From positions 326,001 through 390,000 of the forward strand of contig JAXDDX010000220.1 in the NCBI GenBank assembly GCA_034670405.1: a DNA stretch of 64,000 nt, read 5' to 3'. Both the position numbers and the translations under genes were made by a program. The DNA comes from Hoplostethus atlanticus (taxonomy: Eukaryota > Chordata > Actinopteri > Trachichthyiformes > Trachichthyidae). The notes beneath the pieces were generated by a model that was not told the DNA's origin, ran no database searches, and saw only the letters and a list, made by a program, of their open reading frames with translations. Below, in pieces: positions 12,333-28,100 of this stretch (position 1 is the stretch's first letter; every line of letters starts with the position of its first letter).

Positions 12333-15300
12333 GGATGTGAATTTCTCCTCCTTAGAGCAATTCGATATGAATGTCAATATGTAGTTACTGATTCAATACA
12401 GGAAAGAGCAGGGTGGCGATTTGATACATCACACTCATTTGGATCTGATATGATTCAATATGATTTGATTCAGTGCCATGAAGAGCAGTGCAGGCTTTAT
12501 TTGTGATGGTGTCCTTATTTGGACTCTGGTAGGGACTTGTGTGGTAATAAACAAACCAAAGCATCTTCTCAATGCCCCCTTACATTTTACCAATCAAACA
12601 CCAAAGGGAAAATTTTAGCCACTGCTAGAAATATGAAAATCTTCCATTCCACCACACACACGAAAAAAAGCAAAAAAGGAAACAATGGATAATTCATCCT
12701 TCTAATATGACGCATCCAAATAGCACCACTGTGGAAGTGACAGTACTTGAGCAAATTAAAACTGTGACAGACTGGAATGATAAATATAAAATGCAATGGA
12801 ATGACACGACTCCTCAAACGTATCACTCACTAAGTGCAAGTGTTTTGACTGTCGAATCGAGGTTGCCCACTCAAAATATACTATTTATTACTATTTACCA
12901 GTAGAGCCTTATGTTGCACAGACAGATAATCATATCAGTAAACACCCCTAACACACACACACATACATGTGTACCTGGTTCCTGGGGTTGGTTTGGGTGC
13001 TGGTGTTATTAAAGCATGGTTCTTGTTAACAGTGGTGTGTGTACTGGGTGTCGGCTGCCTTTTTTCCCCAAGGCTAACTGTCCGGACATGAGCCAGAGGT
13101 CCCTGCAGGACAGGAGAGAGGTCACAGGGCATTGCATTCAATCAATACAGTGTTGAATCAGCAAAAACACAATATCTACTCTATACTATATCTCGATTGG
13201 CAGGCGTTTGGTTTCCTCTCAAAGAGAACTGATCAATTTTCAGACACTGATCAATCAGACACAATTCTGTGAGGATCATTCAGTTCCAGAGACTGAATGA
13301 CAAAGATAAAGGTATTGACAGAAAAGAAAAAAGTGATGATAAGTAGGGGGAGTGAGAACAGGCAGAAGTGAAAAAGGGTTTAAATGGCTAAGAGAGGAGA
13401 AAGACTGAGCCGCAAGGAGAGGAGTAAGAGAACAGGTGAGGATAAAAGGATAACATAAGAGACGTGTGAGACAAAGCCTCACTCACCGGTAGGCCTTTGA
13501 AAATGACAGGAGGGGACTGCCAGGACACACTGATGCCATTCCCAGTCCCGGTCCCAGTCCCAGGCCCGGTCCCATTACCACTGCCTAGCCCAGCCAGCTC
13601 TGGACCCACTGGGATACTTACTGGAGCAGTGGCCTGGAGCATCGACAACCACCCCACCACAGCCAAGAGAGAGAGAGAGAGGGAAACGAGGGGTGATGGT
13701 GAAAGAACAGAGGGGGAGAGCAGGGAGGGATATGCAGAAAATAGTAAGAAGGAGGAAGGCATTTCTCCACCTCTAAATCTGAAATGTGGCTTCACGTCTA
13801 CACTGATCTCTCTGGTATAAAAGACAAACAAACACAGTTATGGTTATACAATAGTTGTGTAATACTGGCACAGGGCAATTTTGAGAAAAGGTTGCGTTGT
13901 AGGAAAGCATACATTACAGCAGACAGAATATAACACTAGGAATATCAAACAGAGGAGGAGAATGATGCTATATAATCACAAATATGTCATGTAGTGATCA
14001 GTGTATGTGTGTGCATGGTGCATGGTGTCACAGTCACTGAAAATTCAATACTACTTCAATACTGTTGCGAAAGATTGAATCCAAATGTGTTCTGCAAGCT
14101 GAAACTCAATTTCATCGTTACCTCCAGACATGGATTGCAACACTTAATAGAAGAAGAAGGAGGAAGTATGGAATAGACAGACTGGTGTCGGTAGTGACAT
14201 ATGGAACTATTTCAACTACAGTGCCGACTAACACGGACACCGTGCTTCAAAGCGGTTCAAGTCAAGTGCGGTAAAAACATTGCTTGTCTTTTGGAGTGTA
14301 TGTGGAGTGTGTATGTGGAATGCATTACCTGGTAGGCGTGGTCGGTGCGGATGTGGCAGAGCGTGGAGGGAGCTGATTGACTGAGCAGAGTAGGGGCGTG
14401 GCTCTGTGGCCCGTTCATGCTGATGTGTTCGGAGCGAGGGACATCGGCGAGCACCGGAGGGAAGACGGGAGGAGGACCGGCTGTGGTAGGGGAGGTGGGT
14501 GTGAGGCTGGACAGGCCCTCCGATAGGCTGTCCATGTTGACCTCAATCTCTGAGTAGTAAAAGTCCTCCTCTCCGTCACTGTAGTCTGAATCGCTGTTCC
14601 GTCTGCAGGGGGGGAGTGATAACTCTTTAGGGAACACTGCCAAGAACTCCAGTCTAAATACTAGGGCTCCATAGATATAACCAGAGCTCCACTGATATGT
14701 AACTGCCCAATATTGGACCTGAACAGATATACTACTCCACCAACAATACACCAATGAAATCAGCACCGATTTTGGCACAATCACAATATTGTTTTTTTAA
14801 GATTATCACGTTTAAACTATAGTGAGAAGAAAGGAATCCTAAACAAACTACGTTATAATATTGCTTGGGACTGTAGTGGTAGTAAGTATAAAAGTCAAAA
14901 TGACATTTTAACAAGTACCACACAACCCAAATTATACTGGCTATGGTTATTTTTAGTCCCCCGTTATGCACCAGTCAGGCCATATCAACTACATCAATAA
15001 ATACAACCCCAAATGCCACTTTACAACAGTAACACGGACATCTAGAAAACAAAAGCATGGTAGTCACTGCCATGATTAAAATATGGTCCTGTTGTTTACT
15101 ATTCCGAACAGCAGGGGGCAGCGAGAGCCAGGCTGTTGGGTAACAGTCCTCAAACAGCCTTGTAATGAAAAGCCAAGCTGGCCATGGTTATAAGGACACC
15201 TGCCCGCTTTCCTGAGAGAAGAGGATGTCATATGAGGTTACACTAACACTGGGAGACACAGCAGGATGTTATGTCTCTCATAGCTTCTAGTAACTTTTTA

Positions 15301-17517
15301 CTCTTTTCACAATTTGTAGGTAGGTTAAGAGTCATGTAGGGGTCAGTAATATGAACAAAAAGTAGTAGTAGTAAGTTACTGCACATCTTCCTGTCACGAA
15401 TGAAAGGAATAGTGAGACTCAATTAGGGGTCTGAAATATGAATACATCTGAAAACACTCGCCGTGGCAAAACATTTTAGTTACATCTTTAAGTTGGCCTG
15501 CTATTTTCTTGCAGCATTCCGACTGTAGTTGGGAATAACTGTTTCTTTTTCTTCTTTTTTTTTGCAGTAGGGGAATTGGTTTCAAGGGTCAGCCACTGTG
15601 AGCAACCTTTTGAAACCTTTATTTTTATCTGTTTATGAGTTTGTTATGTTATGCAGTGACTTGGGTGTAAAGTTGGATGAAAGCCACGAGAGTAAACTGA
15701 GGCTGGGTATACAATTTATCTTTTTAGTGTTGTGAAAGATGATTGTGTGCATTACTGATATAGATGGGAAAATATGGTGATGTGCTCGAATACGCTTGGG
15801 CATCCACCATCATGCCAAGTCAGACAGACAGTGTCATACACTCCTCCCATATGCCAGTGCCTCAACTTCTCTCCTCACTTTGTTTTAGCAATGTGTCAAT
15901 ACTCACACATGCACACACAACTACACACAAATGGGCAACATTGGCCTTCATGGAGGAAGTGAACTTGGCATTCTGTCTACGCCTGCACATGATTGGTTTA
16001 TGCATTTTATACTACTAGATCTCCCCAACTGGAACCCAGGAGAATTAGAGCCAATTTCTCTCGGCCAATCCTGCAGGGTTGGAGACTCTGTGATTGGCCA
16101 ATTCTCTTGTGTGTATGTTCTGTTATTGTCTGGTTTACCTGTATGTGACTGGTGACTCACCCCAAGTGGACGGTGCGGATGTGTCGCTGGATCCCTGAGG
16201 AGGTGCTGAGGACCTTTTCACAGTTCTTCCACAAGCACTTGAACATCACCTTCATGGAGTTCTGAAACAGAGAGTTCACCAACATGAGTCAGAAGATCGT
16301 CGCTCCAGGCAGCCTCTTGTCACTTTTAGTGTTGCTATACAATAATATAATATACAATATCAGTTGTCAGTGTCTTGCAGAAACCGGGTGTCTATAAAAA
16401 GCCCATTTTTCAGGAAGTGAGTGTTTCTTTTCTCTGATTTTCCCTTTGACATTTATACATGCATGCCATTGCAAATCACTCTCTTTGATTTAGCTCTGCC
16501 CCGGGGTCATGAATGGTTTTCTATACATGGGGAAAAAAAATCCGTTGTAAATCACAGTGGCAGAAGTGCCCAAAGAAAATCACATTTTCTGCAGAAAGTT
16601 TAAAAATGATGACTATATGATGAATATGACTACTACTATTGCAGAGCAAATAGGGGTTTGTGTAGTATGTCCTGTGATGTTGTCCCCTTAGTGGATCTAG
16701 TTGGCAGCCTCAATAGAAAGGCCTTCGTGGGGGACTGAGCACACTCTACAAGGGGCCAAACACTACACCTCATTATAGAGAGCTATTAGAGTAGCATGCC
16801 TATAAAAATAGAAACCTGATATGCGAGTTAAGACACATACATAGTGGAAGAGAGAGAGAGACAGAAAAAGACAAGAGACAGAGAGGGGATGATGAAACTC
16901 TACACTTCTCTCTCCACCTCACATCACTTTCATGTTCGCTGACAGATTGATGAGCAATAACTGTACTATGTTGACCTCTTCCTCCAACCCATGCACGCTG
17001 TCAGCCAGGGGGAAAAACACCAGAATCCCACTACAAATACTTTGGGGGCAGGTTGCAGGCTGTTCAAGTGCCAGTGACGTTCTAAAGCAAACACGCGTGC
17101 ACCCTCACAAACAGTACACATACATGTACACTTCCACTTCTCTGTACACACACGGCATTGACCTCTTTTTCACCTCTGAACATCAAAAGCACCACTTATG
17201 AAGGCTTTTCTGATATCTGATCTCCTCAAATCTGATTTAAAATACAACCCTGAATAATGCGATGCTCAGCGCTTTATCAAATCCTCCTTTCTTCCTATGC
17301 AGGCTGTGACGAGATGGATGGATGGATGGATGGATGGATGGATGGAGTGGGTATTTTCTTTTCAATTTATTTTCTCAGTAAACATATCAGGGGCTGGTAG
17401 CTGTCCCGCAGGCAGGCAGGGACCTGCATCACTGCTAATGAAAGACAGTGGGTGTGTACTCTCATTACCTTTCAACAGCTTCCAGAGAAGGGCGAGAAAG
17501 GAAGGGGGGGGGGTGCA

Positions 17518-17554
<37 letters not shown>

Positions 17555-20500
17555 AGTGAGAGTAGAACAGGTTTTTATCTATCTATCAATCTATCACTAT
17601 TCTAGACAAACGGTGGCTGTCGCTCCATGTAAGGCCAGCTCTATGCACGTGCCCTAGCATGCTTTTCGTAACCAGAACCCTGTTGTAAAATCTTCAAAAG
17701 GCAAAGCTACTCTTTAATCCAACAAACAATCACAAATCACTTAATGCGCTAAGTGTTTTTCTTGCATCTTAACACTGTTACAGAAAGACTGATGATTGCC
17801 ATGCTTGATAATCCTCTTAACTCACTGCCTGCACAGAGTCAAACAGCCTACAATCCCAGGGGCAGCTGCTAATAGTGGTCTACACTACAGCACAGACCTA
17901 GCCAAGAGGTTAGCTCACACTTAGGTGAAGCCCTCGTTCACACAACTCATATTTATTTTCCTCCCAGCATCTTTCTTCTTCATTTCCTGCCTGCTTATCT
18001 ATGATATGGCATGGGTCTCTGGCAGCATCGGCTTTTGGGTCTTTATGGTTTCATATGTTGCACAGCCCAATAGTCTTCTCTGCTGTTCCAGTCCAGGGGA
18101 GTTGAATCGCATACTCCCACATATGTAAGCCTCCCTGAGTGACTGTATAGTGTATACTGTATATCTATTGAGATTCTTTTCACTCGTGTTGCTACCTCAA
18201 GCTTGAATCCTCCTTTCCTCCTCTACACCCTCTGTCCTCCTTTTCATCAAGATTCCTTGAAACTTTTGTTACTTCCTCTTTCTCCTCTCCTGTGTTCTTA
18301 CTAAACTCCCCCGTCTCTCCCCCTGAGAAGCAGCTGAACAGGAGGTAGATAGCCTCTTGATATTAAAATCACTTTGACTTTCTGGACTATTTCCACTGCA
18401 TGAAATGAGAAGGGGAGAAGGGAAAGCGAGAGAACATAATCCATCACCCACAGAGGCAGAGAGAGTGACAGGCCTTATGTCAGGGACTCTTAAATTGCAC
18501 CGTGCTTACGTTCTCTGAATGTTTCCAAGGCCCCTACTACTATTTTATAGGAATGTAACAGCACACCAGAGTGCTGTCTCTACAGCTGTGGCCTTGAACT
18601 ATTGCTAAATATGTGCTAAATCATTGGTTTAAGTTAAAGCTACAGTGTACAATGTAAAATAATACGCACAAAGATGAACGATACATCTTAATCAAAACAA
18701 AGACAGCAGCCTGCCTCTACCCCAGGCATTCAACCCCGCTTCCAAACAGTGCTCATACACACACACCGTCCAAGCAAACCAATGCAATCAGTTCTCAAAT
18801 AGCTCACACTGCTCCTCCACTATATTTTGCATGCACACCCGTTATTGGTGGAGGCAGAGCTGGTTGAGGCTGGACAGCTATAAGGGGCGGGGCCTCCAGC
18901 TATAGGGGAGGAGCTTTTTAACGGTCCATAAAAAATGCATTGAGCTGAATACAGGGACAATAATAAACCAGAACAAATGAACATTATGTTTTGACCTACT
19001 GAGAAGATAGTAGGCTAAAGTTAAATTATTACATAGACTGCCTTTAAAATGGACCAGACGGTGTCGTTTTACAAATCTAATCTCCATATTCCTTTTTAAG
19101 TGGAACAGTCAATGACCAATAGTGGTGGTCTCAATTGTTCACAGTGATTCTGCTCACTTGCCATGTCAAAAGTCATTCCTGAATCACATACAGTACAGTG
19201 GCACTGTGACCAAGATATTATTTTGCAATTAAATTTTGCCTGTTTGTGAATTACCAATAATCAAAGTTAGAATGGGGAAGTTTGCTGTTGTTGAAGTCGT
19301 ATCAATGTAATAAAATTCTAAATTATTAGTTATATTTACACTAATACAGTCAAGACTACGAGTAATATTTGCTGCAGTTTGTTTGTGGTTGATTTTAAAT
19401 TCAAAAATAAAAAAATATTTTGGATGTGGGTGTTCCAACAAGTTAAACCCGTGAACATTTCCAACGACTTTTTCCGCTTTTTCCAACATGATGTGAAAGC
19501 GGTATTAGATCCCAATCCTTACCTTTCGCTTCCGGGGTATGGGGTCCTCAAACAGGAAGTGCGTGCTCTCTGTGACATCCTCATTGACATCATCACCCTG
19601 GGACGAGAGCAGGAAGTTCTTGTTGGTATCGTTGGAGAGCGGTGGGGACGGTGTGGAGGGCACTGATTGGTCGCTGGTGTCCCAGCTCCAGTTGCCACTG
19701 GTGGAACTGCTGTAGCTGGCCGACAGCGCCTCCTTCCAGCCCCTGTTGGCTGGCTCTGGTACTGCAGCTTAAAAAAACGAAACAATTCACAGTTAACTTC
19801 ACTTTATCACCTTGATGGTAATACAGGACAAAAAAAACTTCAGTAGCTACTTGTTGTTTGAAGACAGACAAATTTTGGAGGGAAAAATTGGAAGGTGTGC
19901 ACTTTTAATGCCTGTAATAATAATATTAGCTACCTAATGTGGGGACTATGTACTACTGTTTAATAACATATTTATAAATTGAAATGAATATAAATAAATT
20001 GTTAAGCACACTAAGTACTTGTTGGGGGAAAGTCATTAGGGACCATTACATGTGAATATCTATATTCAAACGTTTCATTTTAATTTTATTTTTAAAATTA
20101 GTCAAGATATTCATAAGATGCCAAAAAACACTAATAATCATGATTTATGATCCCAGTATTAAAATAATTAAATATTTAGGGAATATCATTTTAGCCATAA
20201 TAGTGCAGGCCTATCTCACCAGTAGCCTAATTGTTACAGTGCAGCATCATAGTTGCACTTTGAATTGGACAACTTTAGGTAGGCAAAAAGACTAAACTCA
20301 TTCAAACCTTGCATAATGTTCAGCACATCCTACATCCACATCCAAGTGTCTTTGAAATGGACATCGATGAAATCCTTTAAAGCTCCCAAAACATGATGGT
20401 CTGTTTGATGCATACATTCTAATGTCCTTAAATTGTAATGTCTAATGTCCTTAGTAAATTGAATACTTTACTATCCTCTACTTTTTCATTCAGATATACT

Positions 20501-22495
20501 AAGCTCTGCATAGCATGCAACACAGCTTTCACTTCTTGGAATAGGTACTTTAATACCTTTCAATCACTCATACTCTCTCTATATTCTGCAGCCCTTTGAC
20601 CAATCCAATAACGCTTAACCTATAAGACTCGCATTGCCTGATCAGACTTTTCATGTGGTGAAACATGATGAAAAAACAAAACATAAAACCCAAAATAGAG
20701 GCAGGCTTAATATCATGTATGATGGGGATTAACTCATATCAACCAATAACTGCTTCTTTGGAAATGTAAGGAGCTGAATCTGAATTCATATGAATGTGTA
20801 GCATAGATCCATGTGTATAGGAGGATTACTGTATTATTGTATAGAATGACTAAGGTCCATGTGTGGGCTGTGTGTGACCCCCCATAAGAGTTCAGCCAAA
20901 CTGGGTTTTAAGTCTTATCTCCTCCTTAATGGATATGATGGATAAAATGTTTGAGAATATCAAGAAAAAGCTGATTACAATGGATTATACAAAGGTCATT
21001 TTAATTTTCAAATTACAAGCATTACAAGGAGTCAGGGGGTGGGACGGAGGTGTAAATGCTCTATGTTTTACAGAATGAACATTTCATTTGTGACTAAGTA
21101 TCTTGAACACTATAACATCTGTTGTAGTGATGTAACTGCAGATTTGTAGAGTGAGTAATTTCTGTTTCATGGGAGTTGACCCAACTCCTCCTCATAAACC
21201 ACCCACATCATCCTCTTAGCAGACAAGCTCTAAAGTCTGACGGTTTCAACGGTGAAAACCTACATGTCTGTAGATTAAATTGCCCTTTGACCCCTTCAGT
21301 ATAGCGGTGTCAAATAGGGTGGCCCTAGTCTTAGGGGGTTGAATCACTGCATGGCTGCCTAACTGAAAACAGCAGTCTTGCTATAATGCCTGGCCAAAAA
21401 TAGCCAGGACTTTGACCGTCTCCTGAGGTTGGCATGGCGATGGCAGCCACAGCAATGATAGCTACGGCAACAGGAGCTATGGTGACAGGGTCAAGGCCTA
21501 GCAGTTGGCAAGAAGTGCTGAGCTCTGGTAAACATATAGGCCTAGCTACAGAGATAAGAGGCGGCTGCTGATAAGTCTCCCTTGCAAATAGCTGGCATAA
21601 CCATGAGATTGCCATGAGGTGATGTATGATCTACTCAGCAACTTTGTCTCACCTAATTCAGAATAAACGACCCTGCCCAGCCTCACGTAACTGACAGTGA
21701 ACTACTCTCAGCCTGATTCAAAGTGAGTGACCTTGAGTCATCCCTACAGTGAGTGAGTCGTTTCTCCTGTGTAAGGTTGGAGACACTAAGGACGTGTTGT
21801 TACCTGTGGGTACGGAGGCAGGGTGAAGCACCAAAGGGGATGTGGATAGTGAGGTCAGGACGGTGGCAGCCATCACCTCCTTATCAGCGTGACCTGAGGG
21901 CTTCCTGCAAAACAGACAAACATATATTGACCGCACAAAAAAAATTGTCATGCATGGATTACCACCCACTCCCTTGTCTCCCCATAACCTGTAACCAGGG
22001 ACATTCCTGACCAAATCTAACTCTGGCCTTACTCTGTCCACACAAAATAACAAACTCTTTTATAGAGCAATGGAAAATTCTGTTACAATAATAAATAGTT
22101 CGGTCAAGTCCCCAGCGAGAGCTGAAATTCCCCATAGCCCCCCAAAAAATCATAAGAGTGATGTTCAGATGACACTTGGATGACCCAGAAAGTGCTCTCA
22201 GCGTGGAAAATGGCAAGTCCATCCAAAGACAAGTAGCCAGAGTTCAGAGAGATTAATGGTTGTACGTATGTCTTGAGAGAGTTCCGGTATGTGTGTGTGT
22301 GCATTTATGTGTTCACATGTATGTGTGATAGAGAGCCTCCAGAGTGGAAGGATTTTAATGTGGGGTGTTTATGTACTGCTTGTGCGACATCATTTAGAGA
22401 GAGAGATGCTTTATCCCTCCTTCCTGCTCAGTAGACCCCATGCTGAGCAGTCAGCTCTCAGCTCTAACCTTATTTATACTGCCCACTAGAACTGG

Positions 22496-22549
<54 letters not shown>

Positions 22550-22900
22550 GAGTGAACTCACAGTGTGTGCTTTGACGTCCAGTAATCTAATAAAAGTGAG
22601 TGAGCCCACTGTAATCTGGGTCATTCTGCTGTGAAGACTCTTCACCACAGACGTATTCCTTCAATCTATTCTCTTCCACTTTCTTCACTTCTGTTCATGT
22701 GATCCTCGAAAGCTAAGTACTAAATTACGGGCCAAAGCCGGGCCAAGAACTCACCTACACACACACCCAAACTGGTTGCACACACACATTCACATGTAAA
22801 AGCCCAAAACAAAACATGCTGTCAATGCCAATACAATGAGGTGAATATCTAGAATATCTAGCCAGCACACATGCAAATGTTGGAAAATGTAAACATATGT

Positions 22901-22949
<49 letters not shown>

Positions 22950-23127
22950 CACAGGCACACAAACCCAGATGCAAAGACAGACACAACTAGAGATACACAT
23001 GGTCTGCAGCTTTAAAAGGTCCTTGTCCCGCCCCCACACTTCTCCACTACACAACCAGAGTAAACTGGTTTGAGGCGTGCTCTCAGCCAAGCCCTAAGTC
23101 CTGGCAAAGATCCACTCTCAACACACA

Positions 23128-23191
<64 letters not shown>

Positions 23192-24086
23192 CGCTGCAAC
23201 TTCACTGTAGAGCTTCAAAGTATGCTGCAAATCGGCAAGCGTACGTGTACCTTCTCACACATACACTCTCAAGTCCCCAGTCTCTGAAACACTATGCTTC
23301 CCCTCAGAAATACACAGGCATACAGACAAACTTGTAAAGTCTTTCTCTCGATAAGTGGGTCAGCTACCACGGTGATGAGAGTGTGCTGGATGGGGAGCCG
23401 ACAGATCACAGAGGAATGTACCAGATATGAAGCAATCTCCATTTAGAACGCACTCAGACACAAACACAAACAGTCAGAAGACACCGCGGCTGCCGCTGTT
23501 CACACACAGCACGCTGGTTTCACCAACATCCCGATACATCAGTATGAATGCGTGTGTTTCAGTGTGCGTGTGCGTGTGTGTGTGTGAGAGAGAGAGAGAG
23601 ATAGCGAAAGCATGACAGTATGCCCAGTCAGTTTGAATACAGTGAGGACGGTTTGGCAAAACAATCTTTTGAGTGTGTCTGTCTAGGAAGTTCAGACGTG
23701 GAGGGAAACATGCCATGCAAAGCATCATGTCCACAGTCCGGCTGAAACAGAAGACATAGTCAGGGGAGAGATGATCTCACGCGCACACGCACACGCACAC
23801 ACACACACACACACACACACGTAGACAAGACAAGAGATAACAAGATTAGCCGTGTCCTGTTTCACTCATTAGCCTGGTTTCCACCGCAGCGCTAAAGAGG
23901 GCCAACTAGGGACATGCTCGTGATTTAGGTATCTCAACCTCTTTCTTGATAATATTTTTCTTTCTTGCTTTATTTTTTTTTTGATCACCAACATGGATAA
24001 CATAACCGTAGAGTTAAAGCAGCTGGTCATTTTAGGTTGGAGTTTGCAGGCCTGGTGTGGACAAATGGTACACTGATACCCTTATC

Positions 24087-24141
<55 letters not shown>

Positions 24142-25125
24142 GTGTGTGTCAGTGACAATAGTCCAAAAAAAAGACAGCAAGGACGACCAGGTGATTAGTT
24201 ACTCTGCAACCCACAGAGCTATTTCAAACTGTTTCCTCTCTCTCCCCCTTCTCACTCTCTCACGCTAACACACACCAGACCCCATTAACCAGTCACTCCC
24301 CCTCCTGATTTCCTGACATTGAGCTTTTCCCTTCCTCTGCTTCCCGGCAGGACCCCGTTAGTCCAACATAGTTTCTTTACATGTGGTGTGTGTGTGTGTG
24401 TGTGTGTGGGTGTGTTCATCAACAAAAAACACTTACAGCAAGCTTCAGCCCTATTTCTCAGACAGCCAAGTGCCACTTGACCCTCATCCATGCTGACGGT
24501 GGTAAATCTACTGTTGCAATCAGACTTTGATATCAGTTAGGAGCAGATGGCTAACACATTTTGCTGTCATGAAGCTAACTCGCACAGACAACAGGCCCAC
24601 CACTATACCTATTCACCGCTCATGATGAACACGTCAACGCCCCAAAATACTACAGATGACAAGGTCCGCCTCGCTCCTCTCGTCTCACTGTGTAATAAAC
24701 ACAGAGACATTAAATGTGGTGGCTATAAAGTGGGTGTATTGATGCAACAGTAAATCTGTCTGCGTCTTCTTATGAGAAGTTGGAGGGGCTTATTTTTAAC
24801 AAGTTAAATTGGGACTGTATTTTTTTAGGGCCTGGAAAGAGATGATTGGGGAGATCCACACCACCACGTACACACACATTTATATTTAGTGTTAGTATTT
24901 AATGTAGTAATGTATGAAGGTTCAGGTTAGAGCAGAGCCAACAGTACATGCTCAAACAAAAGCCTACAAACTCTCACACACACACCCCCCACACACACAC
25001 ACGCCTCCAACTACCACCACACACACACCCCCTTCCTCCCTCAACTTGTATTGGCCTTGACTAGGCCAGGGACACACCCATTTGGCACTGAGACAACACA
25101 TGGGCTGACTAAAGTCAACAAGCCA

Positions 25126-25164
<39 letters not shown>

Positions 25165-28100
25165 AGTAAACCATGAGTGAGTGTGCATTAGAGTGCAGTA
25201 TTACTACCGCGTTGAGCCAGGCCGAGGCACAAGGAGCATCAACAAGGGTCAGAATGGAGAAAAGGGGCGGGAGATGGTGGCGGCATGGAAGTGGGTGGAT
25301 TTGGTGATTTATAGGTCGGTTGCATTTTACATTTTAGGCATTTAGCTGTTGCTCTCATCCTGAGCGACTTGCAGTGAAATGAGTCCAACAGTTTTATCAT
25401 TTAGATACACTTGAAAACAACTTTTGATTTTTTTCCCCAACAGAGTAAGATTTTCCACATTAGCTTTAAAAGACACTTGGATACTTGGAAGAGACATGGT
25501 GGGGATATGAGTGTGTCTGGAGACCCCCCCCCCCCACCCCTCTCCAGTGCTATAGTGGGCTCTCTGCTGTTGTTGGGGAGAGGTAGAGCCTTCCCACTAT
25601 ATTTAACACAGCACCACTCCTCCAGTTACCAGTCCAGTAGGAATCACCATGATCTGCCTGGCATGTGCGCTCAGTATATGAACAGCCTAGATCCCAGACC
25701 ACCACGCACGCACACACACACACACACACTCCTCCCTCATTCTCTCCCTGTGTATGTAGCACACCTGTTTGGCAAAGCTGCTACCCACTTTACCAGAATA
25801 TATGACTTTCCCACAAACCCCCCCCCCCCCACCACACACACACACACACACACGCCAGGACGCTGATACTGTATGTGTCACACTTCCTGTTTGTGACCCC
25901 AAAGCACCCAGTCAGTAGGAGGGAGAAAGAAAAAAGAAAAAGGGGTGGACAGTGAAATGAGCAGACTTCATTGTTCAGACCTATCCACTTCTTATCAAGA
26001 TGAGTCATTATAGCTGTGAGGAGTTCAGCATGGTAGGTCTCGGCCCAACTCGCTTCCAGTGGAGTCGTGCGCTGCCAACAATAATCTCCGATCATTCTCA
26101 GAAAACACCATCTCCCTCTCAGCCCCAGCGGTGGTGGTGGTGGTGGTGTTGGTGGCTTTAAATAGCACACGTCCATCTTGTCTGCGATCAACATGATCCC
26201 AGAAGCAAGCTTCAGAGTGTGTGTGTGTGTGTCTCTCTTTGCATGTGTGTCGGCTTCTTCTTGGCCAAAGCAGTTGTCTTTATCTCAGATTGACAGGGGG
26301 AGTGTTGCTTGACCTTGGCAAGTAAGGGGTTGAACATTCACTTCTACACACACACACAGACAGAGCGGTGAACAACATCCTCTTTCAGTGTTTGAGTCTT
26401 CACAGCACCATCAGCCCGCACTCCGTTTCATATTATTGCTCTCTCTCTCACTCTTGCTCTCATGTATACACAAATGCTCACATATACAAAAAGTACAATA
26501 AGTAGGAGTAATATTTTCAGGCGTTATAGACTTTCCCTTGGGGTAAAGCTTTTTTTTTTAATTCATTTCTCATGTTCCCATCGCTCCTCCTCATGCACAC
26601 TCACAGAGAGAGAATGTGAGAGGGAAGGAGCAAAAGAAGAAAGGGGAGAGAGAAACCACAAAACCACATGAGCATTGCTAACCATACATGATATTTCTCC
26701 CTCACGTGTTCCGATGTGCATCTTCCTCTTTCCCCCGAGCCTGTTTTTATACTTCGAAGGATCCCAATGGGGCCTGAAGGGAATCTGGACTGTGCACTGT
26801 TCTAGATCTGGAAATTCAACTATAGTAGAGTAAATGATATGATGTGGTCTAACTGATATAGTCTTCATATTGAGATAGCCAGTCACAAGAGGGGCTACTA
26901 GGCGTGACCTGATGCTGATGACTCTGTGCTTGCTGATCTGCCCCAACTAACAGCTGCCCCCATCCACCCACTAATAATAGAACACCCCCCTCCTCTCCAT
27001 CCCACAATCCCTCCACCCCCGTCCTCCTGCCCTTACTCCGCTGCATTACGTGACGTCCTCGATCTCTTTCCCTCGCTTGCTCTGCAGGCAGAGGGTCAAG
27101 AGCGGTAGTCAACAGTACCACCCATCACAAGCCCACGCCCCCGTGTTTACAGCTGTGATCCACTGCACTCGTCCTGATCGCTCCCTCTCTCTTTCTCCCC
27201 TCTTTCTATTTGTTCTGTTCTACACCTCTACCGTCTCTTCACGTAAACACAGCAATGATGTATATGTGTGCATCGGGTTCTGTCGTCACTGTGTGTGTGT
27301 GTCTTCATAATGCATCCATTATGGTGCAGCCTATACACATGTTGCCCCTTACATAAGTCCACAGGCTGCGAACCCCCTGGAGAGGGAGAGGTTGTTAGGC
27401 AGGAGCCACGTCTCTTTAATGTGGGCCGTGAGTGTAATGGCTATTCAGTCCCGGGACAAAAAGCCCTCTCTTTCTCTCTCTTGATCCTCGAATGCAATCT
27501 GTAGCCCTAGGGCCCAGCACAAACAACAGATAGCTTTGTGCTTGCAACATAATAGAAGAAAGACACACAGAGCAAAAGGCATGAGCACCCCTTTGGTGTC
27601 TACCTCCCCACCTCTATGCTGTCTAATCATGTCATGTACATACACAAACAGAGGCGCATACACACACTCACACACGTGGATGCACGCACACAGACGTACA
27701 CGTGCTTACACCTTGTTTTCACCTGCAAATAAACAAGTTGCATTTGTTAGCTGTGTCCTGACTTAACCCTTTCTACTACTACTACACCACTGTAAGACAC
27801 TAAAACCATTAATATCTTATATTAATAAAAAGAGGTGCAAGAACAGCATCATATAATACAAATCAACAGCTACCCTACTTTATACCACTGTCACTTCAGG
27901 CTACACAATGAGATTAACTTGTAGCTATAGCAACTTCCCTCCCAACTTCTCTCCGTGCCCTACAACAACAATGCTGTCGCTAGCGGGAACGCAGGGCCGT
28001 TTCGCCCGAGTGGTGACCTTAATGTTTTTTTTTTTCTTTTTGGAAAACTAGTGAGGGAAGCAAACAAGATAGGCCCCTCTGCCCGAAAACACTGCTTCCT

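Noticed and set aside
25411-25866. 151-aa + strand ORF
   Set aside because: Pro/Thr/His content comes from C-runs and CA arrays; no real coding pattern.
27045-27060. TTACGTGACGTCC, CRE-like site suggesting an internal promoter
   Set aside because: Single motif without CpG context, exon or other support; too weak to call.
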